NCBI RefSeq assembly: GCF_018224885.1
Contig: NZ_JAGTXB010000005.1
Span: forward strand, 310,001-374,000
Direction: 5' to 3'
DNA from: Chitinophaga hostae
Lineage (GTDB): Bacteria; Bacteroidota; Bacteroidia; Chitinophagales; Chitinophagaceae
DNA length: 64,000 nt
Positions within the stretch are counted from its first letter, which is position 1; each line of letters starts with the position of its first letter. The notes below the pieces were generated by a model. That model saw only the letters and a list, made by a program, of their open reading frames with translations. It searched no databases and was not told the origin of the DNA. The position numbers and the translations under genes are program-made. Below are positions 1 through 9,948 of this stretch, one piece after another.

Positions 1-1284
1 AAATTCAGCAACAGTGAACTACACAGGAAATCAGGCGACAACAACAAAGATGGTGTTGATCTCGCCGCACTAGTACAAAAAACAGATATCGTCACATTGT
101 ACAGTAACGGATACGTATATCCGAAAGAAGAGAGCAACAGCTATGGCGCTATCTCTACCTCCGGGCTGGGAGGCTGGACAGATTCCAGCGGCTTTACGCG
201 CGTGTTTTTCTATCCGCAAGTCACCGGCCAGATCTCTGTTTCTATCCGCGTTAAAGCGCCATCCAATGCCAATACCTTGACAATACGGCTTGACAGCTCT
301 GGCGTCAGCCATCATGTAACTGTTAATAAAACATCGGACTATGTGACGCTACCTGTGGGGAACTTTCATATTTCTTCTGCACAATATCATTGTCTGGAGA
401 TCAGGGCTGCTACTAAGAATGGCGCCTACCTTCCTGATGTGGAGTCGGTAATCATTAACAGTTCACTGAACCTGAAATATAATAAGAGCCAGTACCGCGG
501 TGCACCGTCCACGCATTTATGGTATCCGGCAGCCGGAGACAGCGCCATCGCCTGGTTCTATAACGAGATCTATGTACCGACGGGCGCAGATCCGCTAAAC
601 GCCTACTACATGACCAACGGCTTCTGGGATGGTTATTTTGGTATACAGGTGAACAGTCCTAATGAAAGACGCATTCTCTTTTCTATCTGGAGTAACTACA
701 ACACCAACGATCCCAACCAAATTCCTTCGGACTATGCCGTAACACTTATTAAAAAAGGCGCCGGTGTTATTGCCAATCCATTTGGCGGCGAAGGCTCCGG
801 TGGACAGAGTTATCTCAAATTTCCGTGGGTAACAGGTAATACTTACCGGATGTTGGTAAATGCAGAGGCTTCCGGTACGCATACTATCTTCACTGCATGG
901 TACTATGCTCCGGAAAATGGTAACTGGAGGCTCATAGCACAATGGGATAAATCCAAGACCAACGGTCAACTGCTCGGTGGCCTCTACTCGTTTGTGGAAA
1001 ACTTCTCAGGTAACGGCAATGACTTCTTCAAAGCTCGCTACGGCAATCAATGGGCCCGCACGGTTAACGGTACCTGGATAGAGCTGAACCGGGCATCTTT
1101 CTCCACCACGGCCAGCGAAGCAGGACATCAACGGTATGATATCGGCGGCGGTGTGGAAGACAATATATTTTATATGTTCAGCGGCGGCTTCAGACAGATA
1201 GGTAACAGTATAGGACAGACCTATACGCGCCCTGCCACCGGCGTACCTCCAGCTGTGGATCTTGCCACGCTGCCGGCTAATTGA
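1..1284 (+). CDS. DUF3472 domain protein with N-terminal DUF5077 (5' end outside window)
   Basis: The frame is open from base 1, so the gene starts to the left of the window; a TTG at 97 is inside the protein and is not the start. About the first 130 visible residues form a beta-rich DUF5077-like module (YPKEESNSYG, LPDVESVIINSS). The rest matches DUF3472: GFWDGYFGIQVNSPNERRIL, DYAVTLIKKGAG, GGEGSGGQSY, GLYSFVENF. Members of this family are usually secreted or surface proteins of Bacteroidota, and the module is thought to bind or act on glycans, but no reaction is established. No signal peptide can be judged because the N-terminus is missing. The next gene on this strand is more than 600 bp away, so it is probably the last gene of an upstream unit. 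Confidence 0.85.
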   Translation, partial: KFSNSELHRKSGDNNKDGVDLAALVQKTDIVTLYSNGYVYPKEESNSYGAISTSGLGGWTDSSGFTRVFFYPQVTGQISVSIRVKAPSNANTLTIRLDSSGVSHHVTVNKTSDYVTLPVGNFHISSAQYHCLEIRAATKNGAYLPDVESVIINSSLNLKYNKSQYRGAPSTHLWYPAAGDSAIAWFYNEIYVPTGADPLNAYYMTNGFWDGYFGIQVNSPNERRILFSIWSNYNTNDPNQIPSDYAVTLIKKGAGVIANPFGGEGSGGQSYLKFPWVTGNTYRMLVNAEASGTHTIFTAWYYAPENGNWRLIAQWDKSKTNGQLLGGLYSFVENFSGNGNDFFKARYGNQWARTVNGTWIELNRASFSTTASEAGHQRYDIGGGVEDNIFYMFSGGFRQIGNSIGQTYTRPATGVPPAVDLATLPAN

Positions 1285-1412
1285 GCGAGTAGTTCCATGT
1301 AAAAACGGTTTGGCATTTAGCCTTGTTTTTTTCAGGGCAAAAATATCGGGCATCTGAAACGAAAACCGACTGCTAATATGTGAATACCAGGACTAGGGTT
1401 GACAGCACAAAT

Positions 1413-1735
1413 CTACATTTTGAACCCGGGTTTTAAATGTTTAAGGGGAAGGCGCTGCTGCCGCGCCATTCCCCTCGTCCCATCCGTGCAAGGGGAATGG
1501 CAATGGTTAGGTTTCGGATTGTAACCGCTCTCTAAGTATTTCGCAGGTGTTTTGCTCTTCAGTGCGGCATTAGGTCTGTGGTGGTTATAAACGCTTCCCA
1601 TTCTTGTAGTTTCTTGGTAATGTCGATGTCGTCAATATACTCAATGCGCTGGTAAAACCCTTGCTGATCAGTCAAATGAGACCGTTCCACCTTTCTGTTT
1701 AGATGCGGATTACTCACTTCTTCAACCTACAGCCG
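1413..1735 (-). pseudogene. IS481/IS3-type transposase remnant, frameshifted
   Basis: Read on the minus strand, one frame gives NPHLNRKVERSHLTDQQGF followed by IEYIDDIDITKKLQEWE. A different frame then continues YNHHRPNAALKSKTPAKYLE. Together these are the C-terminal part of an rve-type integrase core, as in IS481-like transposases. The frame changes near 1590-1600 (EWE joined to YNHHRP). The N-terminal catalytic part is absent and a stop precedes the first frame near 1735. The fragment is a dead remnant. It lies in about 1.3 kb of decayed DNA between two functional units, which fits an old insertion site. Confidence 0.7.
1444..1475. terminator. GC-rich stem-loop
   Basis: Nested inverted repeat: outer arms AGGGGAA and TTCCCCT, inner arms GGCGC and GCGCC, loop of about 7 nt. 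There is no T run on either side, so it may be an insertion-sequence end structure rather than a true terminator. Confidence 0.35.
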
Positions 1736-1980
1736 CTTGGGCGGCCTCCGCACGGGCAGTGGGCCATCATAAGGCCTAAGGTGATTTTGGCAAGCGGCTC
1801 TTTTATATTGCGCAGGTGACTGGGATAGATTCCGTTACAAGAAATCCAGATGAAAATGGACGACGCCACAGTGCCTACCGCCAGTATAACCTGCTGCAAA
1901 AGGTAGACATAAAAAGACCCTGAATAGTGGCCGCCATTAAAAGAAACTAGGGTTTTGGAGGTAATCCATTTTTCTATTCT

Positions 1981-2199
1981 TTGCAGGGTCCATTTAGCAC
2001 TGCAACTATGATATTATCTGTTATCCCACTTATATTTATTTTAGCGTTCAGTCTTTGCTGTTTGCAACTTATGGCGCAGAATAACCACTCTCCGAAGATA
2101 AAAAGGCTTTGGGATATGAATTATTCAAAAGACGAACTCCTACAGATCAACACGCGAAGGTATTATGAATTGTGTCAAAACGGCGATTATGGGAAGTGA
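1981..2199 (+). CDS. Small membrane protein, unknown
   Basis: A 72-codon frame opening with TTG. Residues about 10-30 form one strong hydrophobic segment (MILSVIPLIFILAF...), followed by a polar tail (WDMNYSKDELLQ, YYELCQNGDYGK) that reads like a real protein end. The frame is open upstream to about 1950, so the start is uncertain and the ORF could be a C-terminal fragment. I do not recognise the family. It sits in a decayed region next to a transposase remnant, and no neighbour suggests a role. Confidence 0.35.
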   Translation: MQGPFSTATMILSVIPLIFILAFSLCCLQLMAQNNHSPKIKRLWDMNYSKDELLQINTRRYYELCQNGDYGK

Positions 2200-2602
2200 T
2201 TTTTTTGGACCAGATGCCGGATGGTGCCGGCACAATACCCCCGCTAATACCCCAAAAATCGACTGAAATACCCAAGCCAGAAGGGTACTGCCAAATAAGA
2301 AAAGAAGCGGGGAGCAAGGTGGAAAAAACGCAAAAACACAATGCATCTTTTTCGGGTCAAAACCAGCCTTTAGCTCCGGCACAACCGGGTAATCCACGCC
2401 ACATTCAATATTGCCTCAACACATCCCCCTGTCACATTCCCGCCGCCAGTGCACTTAAAAAGGCAAACATAATTGAGGGCTATAATGGCTCGAAAGGCAC
2501 TTTCTTCATTTGGATGACCATAATACTGGCCGCCTGAAATAGCATAAACCAATACGAACCTTTTGTTTAAATTTACCCAAAACTGAAAGCAGGCCTACCA
2601 GA
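2200..2602. other. No supported gene
   Basis: Open frames exist on both strands here, but none resembles a protein family and their composition is poor. It is probably decayed DNA plus the 5' region of the sigma factor gene that follows. Confidence 0.5.
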
Positions 2603-3193
2603 TTGTCAAACAAAGTAGAACATAACGAGCAGCAATTACTTCTGCGCATAGCGCGTGGAGATGGAAGGGCTTTCCGTGAATTTTATAACGCCCATTGGAA
2701 CAACGTTTATACTATAGCCTTACTATACCTTAAAGATGCATTGGCTGCACAGGATGCTGTACAGGATGTTTTTGAGAAATTCTGGACTAGCCGTACTTCC
2801 CTACAACACATTGATAATCCAGGCGGTTATCTTTATGTAACCACAAGGAATTATCTCATTTCCCGACTTCGTAAAAAAGCCGCCGAGTATGATTACAATA
2901 TGGAAATGATACTACATATTCCCGAACAGGGCCCATCCCCGGATCGTTTGCTCTATATTAAGGAGGTGGCAGAAGCGATTGAAAGGGCGGTAAGCGCACT
3001 CCCTGTGCAACAGAAAAAGGTATTTCAGCTCAGCCGCAACCAGGAAATACCTCTAAGGGAAGTTGCTTCTCAACTGAATATCTCCTATACTACAGCCAGG
3101 GAATATATGAGCTTGGCCCTGAAATCTATACGTAAATACCTGGTAGCGCACTTGAATGAATTGCCGGTTATAGTGGCCCTTTTCCTTCTTTAA
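2603..3193 (+). CDS. ECF RNA polymerase sigma factor (sigma-70 family, Bacteroidota type)
   Basis: Protein of 196 residues, usual size for an extracytoplasmic-function sigma factor. Region 2 lies at about residues 15-85 (REFYNAHWNNVYTIALLYL, AVQDVFEKFWTSR) and recognises the -10 element and core polymerase. Region 4 lies at about 130-185 (ALPVQQKKVFQLSRNQEIPL, SQLNISYTTAREYMSLAL), a helix-turn-helix for the -35 element. The protein ends in a short hydrophobic tail (LPVIVALFLL). The start is TTG at 2603; no ATG is placed so as to keep the N-terminal LLLRIARGD segment. It is followed 88 bp later by a FecR anti-sigma gene and then susC/susD, so it should transcribe that uptake operon when released by FecR. 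Confidence 0.92.
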   Translation: MSNKVEHNEQQLLLRIARGDGRAFREFYNAHWNNVYTIALLYLKDALAAQDAVQDVFEKFWTSRTSLQHIDNPGGYLYVTTRNYLISRLRKKAAEYDYNMEMILHIPEQGPSPDRLLYIKEVAEAIERAVSALPVQQKKVFQLSRNQEIPLREVASQLNISYTTAREYMSLALKSIRKYLVAHLNELPVIVALFLL

Positions 3194-3281
3194 TCCCATC
3201 TGGATATTTTTTTTGAGGTATATCCCTACAAGTTGTTCCCGAATGCGTCTATAGAGTAGGGAAGTATAAAAACGCAGAAAG

Positions 3282-4451
3282 ATGACGCCAGAGGAATTTC
3301 AGCAGCTTTTAATAAAATACCGTGAGGGTGCTATTACTGCACCCGAGAAAGAGCTTTTGTTTAAGTGGCTGCCTGTTTATGAAAAACAATTGGCAGAGCA
3401 ACTGGATAGTGACTTGTATGACCCTGCTGTGCCTCGGCTAGGTGATATGGCCACGCGGGATATTATATATAATGCGATCCAAACAGCAGGTGACAGTGAT
3501 ACAGACTTCTCATACCCAAGGCGCAGCACCCCATATTTAGGCCGCCGGGGATGGGTAGCAGCGGCCATGTTAGCTGGCTTGGTGGCCGTAGGCGCTTATT
3601 TCATTGTTGAAGGTAATAAAGACCAACCTGTAAAAGTGGCCGCTCAGCTACAAGATGTCGCGCCTGGCTTAAACAAAGCCACCCTGATCTTATCAGACGG
3701 TTCCAAAGTTACTTTGGACAGCGCAGGGAACCAGGTGATCCGGCAGGGCGCTGTGGCCGTGCAGCAACGGGGCGGGAGTTTATGGTATGAGGTAAAAGAA
3801 CAAGGATCAGTTGACGCCTATAACATATTGGCTACCCCTCGAGGTGGACAGTTCCGGGTAGTCCTGTCGGATGGCACGAAAGTATGGCTGAATGCGGGTT
3901 CCTCCATCCGCTATCCGGTGACTTTTACCAGCCGTGAACGCGTAGTGGAAGTAACGGGTGAAACTTACTTTGAAGTGGCCCATGACGCTACTGCTCCATT
4001 TATCGTAAAAACCGCCAGGCAGGCGATTAAAGTACTGGGTACCCGTTTCAATGTGAATGCCTATGTGGATGAGCCAATGGCGAGTACAACACTTCTGGAC
4101 GGCGCCGTGAGAATAACCTCCGGTAGTGCCAACAGGTTTTTAAATCCGGGGGAGCAACTGACCACGCAATATGCCAGCGGAGAGGTGGCCGTTAGGTCGG
4201 TGAATGTGGACAATGTAGTTGCCTGGACCGACGGAAAGTTCAGATTTGACAACTCGGATATCAAGGCTGTTATGCGGCAGTTGGCCAGGTGGTACGATGT
4301 GGATGTGGTGTATAGCGGCGCCGTTCCATCCAGGGAGTTTGTCGGGGAAATAGAAAGGGATTTACACCTTTCGCAGGTGCTTAATATTCTAGAAAAAAAT
4401 AACATACATTTTGACATCCAGGGAAAGAAAATTATTGTGCTCCCTGAGTAA
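3282..4451 (+). CDS. FecR family anti-sigma/sigma regulator
   Basis: Protein of 389 residues. Residues 1-85 are the cytoplasmic sigma-binding part (FQQLLIKYREGAITAPEKEL). One membrane segment lies at about 91-109 (GWVAAAMLAGLVAVGAYFIV). The periplasmic FecR domain lies at about 183-280 (LSDGTKVWLNAGSSIRYP, GETYFEVAHD, VLGTRFNVNAY). The C-terminal 70 residues are an STN-like DUF4974 module (RQLARWYDVDVVYSG). It senses the partner SusC through the periplasm and controls the sigma factor encoded just upstream. Order sigma, fecR, susC, susD is the classical trans-envelope arrangement. Confidence 0.93.
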   Translation: MTPEEFQQLLIKYREGAITAPEKELLFKWLPVYEKQLAEQLDSDLYDPAVPRLGDMATRDIIYNAIQTAGDSDTDFSYPRRSTPYLGRRGWVAAAMLAGLVAVGAYFIVEGNKDQPVKVAAQLQDVAPGLNKATLILSDGSKVTLDSAGNQVIRQGAVAVQQRGGSLWYEVKEQGSVDAYNILATPRGGQFRVVLSDGTKVWLNAGSSIRYPVTFTSRERVVEVTGETYFEVAHDATAPFIVKTARQAIKVLGTRFNVNAYVDEPMASTTLLDGAVRITSGSANRFLNPGEQLTTQYASGEVAVRSVNVDNVVAWTDGKFRFDNSDIKAVMRQLARWYDVDVVYSGAVPSREFVGEIERDLHLSQVLNILEKNNIHFDIQGKKIIVLPE

Positions 4452-4495
4452 GAATAGAGAGCTAAACAACCAGAATCAGGACTGCCAAAATAAAA

Positions 4496-4524
4496 ACAGG
4501 AAAGTGTTGGACGCACTTCCCTGT
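4496..4524. promoter_or_regulatory. Stem-loop between fecR and susC
   Basis: Arms ACAGGAAAGTG and CACTTCCCTGT with one mismatch and a 7-nt loop. No T run follows. It could attenuate read-through from the regulatory genes into susC or mark the susC leader. Function is inferred only from position. Confidence 0.35.
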
Positions 4525-4596
4525 GAGTAGTTCAGGCTGTCCCATTAAAGCAAGTCCCGGAAGGACTAATAGTATCACCTTAAACCACTTTAAGTT

Positions 4597-7500
4597 ATGA
4601 AGTTAAGCGATTTTTGCCGCAAATTTCCTGCGGTAGTATCAAAACTATTTCTTTGTATGAAAATCACCGCACTTTTTCTTTTACCGGTGTGTTTCACAGT
4701 AAGCGCCAGCAGTAGCGCTCAAAAAGTCACAATACAAGAGAAGGATGCCAGGATTGAAAGTCTCTTGCATGAGATCAAACGCCAAACCGGTTATGTATTC
4801 TTCTATGACGCCGCTGTTTTAAAAAATACGAAACCTGTTACTATCCAGGTGCGGAATGCAGATATAGAGGACGTTTTGAATAAAATCCTGGCAAAACAGG
4901 AACTGGATTATGTTATCGAAAAAAGATCCGTTACCATCATCAAAAAGCAGCCTCCGGCCTCCATACAGCCGCCTAAACCTGCAGCCGCCGATACGTTTAC
5001 TATAAAAGGAGTGATTACCAATGCGGATGATAATACTCCGATCCCGGGCGCATCGGTTTTGAACCGGAATTCCGGGGCGGGCACCCAAACTAACGCTGAA
5101 GGACGGTTTACATTGAGAGTGGCATTAGATGATAAATTGATCGTGACGCATTTGAACTATGAAAATTTTACCTACGAAGTCAAAAACAATGATAATATTT
5201 TTATAAAGCTGGCTCAAAAATCAATAGCGCTAAACACAGATGTGGTAGTTGTGGGCTATGCCACGCAGAAAAAGACGAGTGTGGTAAGTTCGATTAGCAC
5301 GATCAGTGGTGACGAATTGCAATTCGGCGGCCGTAACCTGAGCAATAATCTGCAGGGGCAATTGCCGGGTATTATTTCGTTTCAACGAAGCGGAGAGCCG
5401 GGTTATGACAATGCCACTTTTTGGATCAGGGGCATCAGTACCTATAATGGCGCTCAGAACCCGTTAATCCTGGTAGATGGCGTACCGCGCAGCTTTACTG
5501 ATATCGACCCGAACGAGATCGCCACTTTCAGTGTTTTGAAGGATGCGGCGGCCACTGCCGTATTCGGCGCCGAAGGCGCCAATGGCGTGATCCTGGTAAC
5601 TACCAAACGGGGCCGCATTCAAAAGACGGAGATCACATACCGTGGGGAATACAGCGTATTAACGCCTTTGAGGATGCCTGAATTTGTTGGCTCGGCGGAG
5701 TATTTAAGTACTTACAATGAGGCGCTTCGGAACGAAGGGAAAGCACCTGTCTTTAGCGACGACCTGATAAAAAAATACGAAGATCACGTTGATCCTGACC
5801 TCTACCCGGATTCCCGTTGGCTGGATCTGCTGATGCGCAAGCATACAAACAATACACGCCATAACCTGACTTTCCGGGGAGGTACCAGCAAGGCGCGTTT
5901 TTTTGTGGCAGGCTCTTATTACAAGGAGAGCGGCCTGTTCAGAAATAATGCGTTGGCCCAGTACAGCAGCAATATCGACCTTAAGCGATATAACCTCAGG
6001 AGTAATATAGACATTGAAGTATCTCCGACTACTTCGCTGCGGGTTGACCTAAGCGGCCAGTACCTGGAAACAAACTACCCGGGCGTTGGTACGGGCAGTA
6101 TCTTCGAGAGGACAACCACGATACCGTCCTATTTGTTCCCCGCTATTTATTCAGATGGTAAGCTTGCGGATCACCCGCGGCCCAGCAATAATCGCGTTAA
6201 CCCGTATAACTTGTTGAATCACTCTGGTTATGCAAATGAATTTCGCACCAATATCCAATCACGGATAGACCTGGAGCAAAAACTTGACGTGATCGTCAGG
6301 GGCCTTAGGGCAAAGGTAAGCGTAAGTTATGATTTCGCTGGAAACTATACCATTAGGACAGGGAAATCAAATAATACTTACTTTGCCACAGACAGGGATA
6401 ACGATGGCAAACTGAAATATACACAAATTAAATCAGGCACTGACCAGGTGACGGATGGATCTACCAGCCAGAGCTCCACTAAAAATATTTATACCGAGGC
6501 GTCCCTGAACTACAACGGCCAATTTGCGCAAAAGCATGATGTAACAGCCATGGCCCTGGTTTACCAAAAGGAATCACAAGTAACCAGCGATCGGCTGCCC
6601 TTTAGAAAAATGGCCTACGTGGGACGCGTTACTTATGCGTACGACCAACGGTATTCCATGGAAATGAACGTAGGGATTACCGGCTCCGAAGCCTTTGCTC
6701 CCGGTTACCGGTTTGGCGTGTTTCCGGCCGTGGGGGTTGGATGGATCGCCAGCAACGAGCCGTTTTATCCTGAAGGATTAAGAGATGTGCTTTCCAACCT
6801 GAAACTCAGGTTCTCTTTTGGTTTAACCGGGAATGATTATTATGGCAGCCAGCGGTTTCTGTATCGGGGGGGCTTCACAGGCTCGGGTGGCGCTACCTTT
6901 GGATATAATGGCGGCGGTGGTCTGAATGGCTATAACGGTTATACAGAAGGCCGCTTCAGCGCCCCGCAGCTTTCCTGGGAAACCGAAACCAAAAGGAACT
7001 ATGGCATCGAGCTGGGCCTTTGGGGCGACAGGCTGAACCTCACAGCCGACTATTTCGATAACAATCGTTATGATATACTGGTGCAACGCCGCACAGTTTC
7101 TGGTGCGGCAGGATTTCGGCAATCTCCTTTTCAGAATTTCGGAAAGGTGACCAATAGAGGTATCGAGGCGAACATTAATTTCCGGCAACGGCTGGGACAG
7201 CAAGGAACACTTACATTCAGGGGCAACTTTACCTATGCCCGGAACAAGGTCATTGAAATGGACGAGGTTAAACCGCTTTATCCATGGATGGAAGCTACCG
7301 GTGATCGTTTAAATATGCCCTACATCTGGGTGGCAGAGCGTTTGTTCTATGACGGCGACTTCGATATTACTACCGATGCCGTAGGCAATAAAGCTTACCA
7401 GCTGAAGAAGGGAGTGGCCAACCAAAACTATTTTAACCCGGATGTGCGCCCTGGAGACATCAAATACAAAGACCTGAACGGCGACGGTCTGATCAACCAG

Positions 7501-8037
7501 TTTGATCAAACCAGGTATGCCAGCCATCCCTACACCCCGGAGATCACCTTCGGCTTTGGTGCGGGATATGAATTCAAAGGCTTTAGCATTAACCTTTTCT
7601 TTACCGGTATTGCCAATACGTCTACCGTGCTTGGGGAAGGCAAGGAACAGATGCTCTTCCCGTTCCAGTGGGGAGTGGATGAATCAAACATGCGCACCAT
7701 GGTACGCGACAGGTGGCGGGAAGGTGGTGGAGATAACCAGCAGGTATTATACCCGCGCATAAGAACCAATGAATTCAAGAACAATTCCGCGCCCAGCACA
7801 TGGTGGCTGCGCGATGCCGGCTTTATCCGGTTAAAAAATGTTGAATTGGGTTACAATATCCCCCAAAGGATAATGAATAGATTGAAATTAAGCAATGCGC
7901 GTGTTTATGTGCTGGGTTACAATTTGCTGACCTGGGATAAGATCAAATATTGGGACCCCGAACAGGGAAATGCAAATGCGGGGTTATCTTATCCCCAATC
8001 CAGAACTGTTACCATTGGCGCTGAGATCAAATTCTGA
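4597..8037 (+). CDS. SusC/RagA TonB-dependent outer-membrane transporter with STN signalling domain
   Basis: Protein of 1146 residues. A long Bacteroidota leader ends near residue 41 (FTVSASSSAQ). An STN domain covers about 45-115 (IESLLHEIKRQTGYVFFYD). A CarboxypepD_reg-like domain covers about 133-210 (IKGVITNADDNTPIPGASV). Then come the SusC box DVVVVGYATQKK at 215-226, the plug (ILVDGVPRSFTDIDPNEI, GANGVILVTTKRG) and a large beta-barrel ending in phenylalanine (GAEIKF). It imports glycan fragments or another large nutrient through the outer membrane using TonB energy, with the SusD encoded 21 bp downstream as lid. The STN domain implies signalling to the FecR just upstream. The substrate cannot be told because no enzyme genes are attached. 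Confidence 0.95.
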   Translation: MKLSDFCRKFPAVVSKLFLCMKITALFLLPVCFTVSASSSAQKVTIQEKDARIESLLHEIKRQTGYVFFYDAAVLKNTKPVTIQVRNADIEDVLNKILAKQELDYVIEKRSVTIIKKQPPASIQPPKPAAADTFTIKGVITNADDNTPIPGASVLNRNSGAGTQTNAEGRFTLRVALDDKLIVTHLNYENFTYEVKNNDNIFIKLAQKSIALNTDVVVVGYATQKKTSVVSSISTISGDELQFGGRNLSNNLQGQLPGIISFQRSGEPGYDNATFWIRGISTYNGAQNPLILVDGVPRSFTDIDPNEIATFSVLKDAAATAVFGAEGANGVILVTTKRGRIQKTEITYRGEYSVLTPLRMPEFVGSAEYLSTYNEALRNEGKAPVFSDDLIKKYEDHVDPDLYPDSRWLDLLMRKHTNNTRHNLTFRGGTSKARFFVAGSYYKESGLFRNNALAQYSSNIDLKRYNLRSNIDIEVSPTTSLRVDLSGQYLETNYPGVGTGSIFERTTTIPSYLFPAIYSDGKLADHPRPSNNRVNPYNLLNHSGYANEFRTNIQSRIDLEQKLDVIVRGLRAKVSVSYDFAGNYTIRTGKSNNTYFATDRDNDGKLKYTQIKSGTDQVTDGSTSQSSTKNIYTEASLNYNGQFAQKHDVTAMALVYQKESQVTSDRLPFRKMAYVGRVTYAYDQRYSMEMNVGITGSEAFAPGYRFGVFPAVGVGWIASNEPFYPEGLRDVLSNLKLRFSFGLTGNDYYGSQRFLYRGGFTGSGGATFGYNGGGGLNGYNGYTEGRFSAPQLSWETETKRNYGIELGLWGDRLNLTADYFDNNRYDILVQRRTVSGAAGFRQSPFQNFGKVTNRGIEANINFRQRLGQQGTLTFRGNFTYARNKVIEMDEVKPLYPWMEATGDRLNMPYIWVAERLFYDGDFDITTDAVGNKAYQLKKGVANQNYFNPDVRPGDIKYKDLNGDGLINQFDQTRYASHPYTPEITFGFGAGYEFKGFSINLFFTGIANTSTVLGEGKEQMLFPFQWGVDESNMRTMVRDRWREGGGDNQQVLYPRIRTNEFKNNSAPSTWWLRDAGFIRLKNVELGYNIPQRIMNRLKLSNARVYVLGYNLLTWDKIKYWDPEQGNANAGLSYPQSRTVTIGAEIKF

Positions 8038-8058
8038 TAAAACGAAAAAGAAAATTTC

Positions 8059-9948
8059 ATGAAAAAGCAATATAAATCTTCCTATACTGGTTTCCGGATG
8101 CTACTCTTTTTGCTGGCTGCACTTGCGCTGGGATCCTGCAAGAAAAATTTCCTGGATGTTTCCGATAAGCTGGCCCCGGAGCTCACCACCGATAAAGTAT
8201 TTTCCGATCCTACGCTGACAAGGCAATACTACGCCAATATCTTCTCGGGGATCCCGAATTCATCCCGAATGATAATAGATGACAGCTACACGGCTATTGG
8301 TGGGCTTGATAACCCATGGGCGGCCGTGTCTGACGAGATAAAGGCGTCCTCCAATAACGTCAAAACAATTGCTTCCAATGGTTATAATCCCGGTAATGCA
8401 GATCTGGGCAGGTGGGTAACATTATACCAGCTGATCAGGCAGGCGAATGTTTTTATGGGAAAGGCCAGGGCTATTCCGCAAACGGGGATTTCCGACTTCA
8501 TCAGTGAGCAGGAAGTGGAACGGATGAAGACAGTCGCCAGGTTTTTCAGGGCATATTATCATTATTTGCTTTTTGAGTTGTACGGCCCCATCCCGATTAT
8601 GGATAAAGCAGTTGATCCGAATGGAGCCAACCTGGATTTCGCGCGCAACAGCGCTGATGAAGTAGTGAAGTTCATCAGTGATGAGCTGACGGCGGTAGCT
8701 CCCGGTCTGGATGATATGGCAACCCGCCCGGAAGAAAGAACTGTACCTACGAAGGGAGTTGCCTTGGCGGTGAAAGCCAAATTGCTGGTATACGCAGCCA
8801 GCCCTTTGTTCAACGGAGGTTTTCCGGAAGCCCTGGCGCTCAAAAATACTGATGGCAAGCTGTTATTTTCCCCTACCAATGCCGGTAAATGGAGTGTGGC
8901 GAAAACAGCGCTGGAGGAATTCCTGAATTTTGCCAACGGCAAATACGAACTGTTTAAATTGTATACAGGGCCCGGGGGCACATATAATCCGGATGAAAGC
9001 CTGTATCGTTTGTTTATGGATGTGGATGGCAATAAAGAGGTAATCTGGGCCACCCCGGTAACATCCTGGGGGAACGTTTCAACTTCATCAGCGGGAACCG
9101 ACCGGTCGTCAACCCCCAGAACCGAGAGGGCTGGCTGGTGCGGACTTGGATTAACCCAGGAATTAGTGGATGATTTCTTTATGATAGACGGCCTGCCCAT
9201 TAAAGAGTCGCCTTTATATAACGAGCGTTCTTTTTCAGTTGTTGGCGATGACCCTTCCGGCCGCACGGAGCCCGGTACTTTTAAAATGTGGGTTAACAGG
9301 GAGCCGCGCTTTTATCAAACGGTTTTCTTCCAGGACAGGCGGTGGCCTATCAGCAATAACAAAGTGCAGTTTCAAAAAGGAAGCGGAAACGACAACAGTG
9401 CTCAGGACAACTGCTATACGGGCTACCTGATGCACAAACGTATTGCCCGCAACGTACGCAACGAAGGCACCTACCCCAGGTCCCAGTTCCGACCCGCCAT
9501 TGTTTTTCGGCTGGCGGAATTCTACCTGTTGTATGCGGAGGTATGCAATGAAGTGAACCCGGCTGATCCAAAAATCCTTGAGTACTTGGACAAGATAAGA
9601 GAGAGAGCAGGCATTCCCAGGTTGTCTGACATTAAGCCCGGCTTGCTGGGTAACCAGGTGCAATTACGGGAAGCGATCCGGCATGAGCGGCGTATTGAGT
9701 TGGCAACGGAAGGGCAGCGATATTTTGATGTAAGAAGATGGATGATTGCTGAAAAGCCTCCAGGCCAGGGTGGACAAGGTGGGCCGATAACGGGCATGGA
9801 CATGAATTCACCTGATCTTACGATAGGAGGGTACTTCAAAAGAACGTTTGTTGAAAACAGGGTGTTTACGAAAGCCATGTATCTCTATCCGATTCCACTG
9901 GATGAAATTCAAAAAAGCAAGTTGCTGGTGCAAAACCCGCTTTGGTAA
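8059..9948 (+). CDS. RagB/SusD family outer-membrane lipoprotein
   Basis: Protein of 629 residues, slightly long for the family. It has a lipoprotein signal with lipobox ALGSC (cysteine near residue 29), then the start of the mature protein KKNFLDVSDKLAPE typical of SusD. The SusD-like helical TPR part and the C-terminal SusD domain are visible (FRLAEFYLLYAEVCNEVNP, REAIRHERRIELATEGQRYF, DVRRWMIAEKPP). It is the surface substrate-binding lid for the SusC encoded 21 bp upstream. Confidence 0.95.
   Translation: MKKQYKSSYTGFRMLLFLLAALALGSCKKNFLDVSDKLAPELTTDKVFSDPTLTRQYYANIFSGIPNSSRMIIDDSYTAIGGLDNPWAAVSDEIKASSNNVKTIASNGYNPGNADLGRWVTLYQLIRQANVFMGKARAIPQTGISDFISEQEVERMKTVARFFRAYYHYLLFELYGPIPIMDKAVDPNGANLDFARNSADEVVKFISDELTAVAPGLDDMATRPEERTVPTKGVALAVKAKLLVYAASPLFNGGFPEALALKNTDGKLLFSPTNAGKWSVAKTALEEFLNFANGKYELFKLYTGPGGTYNPDESLYRLFMDVDGNKEVIWATPVTSWGNVSTSSAGTDRSSTPRTERAGWCGLGLTQELVDDFFMIDGLPIKESPLYNERSFSVVGDDPSGRTEPGTFKMWVNREPRFYQTVFFQDRRWPISNNKVQFQKGSGNDNSAQDNCYTGYLMHKRIARNVRNEGTYPRSQFRPAIVFRLAEFYLLYAEVCNEVNPADPKILEYLDKIRERAGIPRLSDIKPGLLGNQVQLREAIRHERRIELATEGQRYFDVRRWMIAEKPPGQGGQGGPITGMDMNSPDLTIGGYFKRTFVENRVFTKAMYLYPIPLDEIQKSKLLVQNPLW

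Noticed and set aside
2172-2537. Plus-strand open frame of 121 codons
   Set aside because: Proline-rich and low-quality translation, no domain, overlaps other poor frames; in a decayed region.
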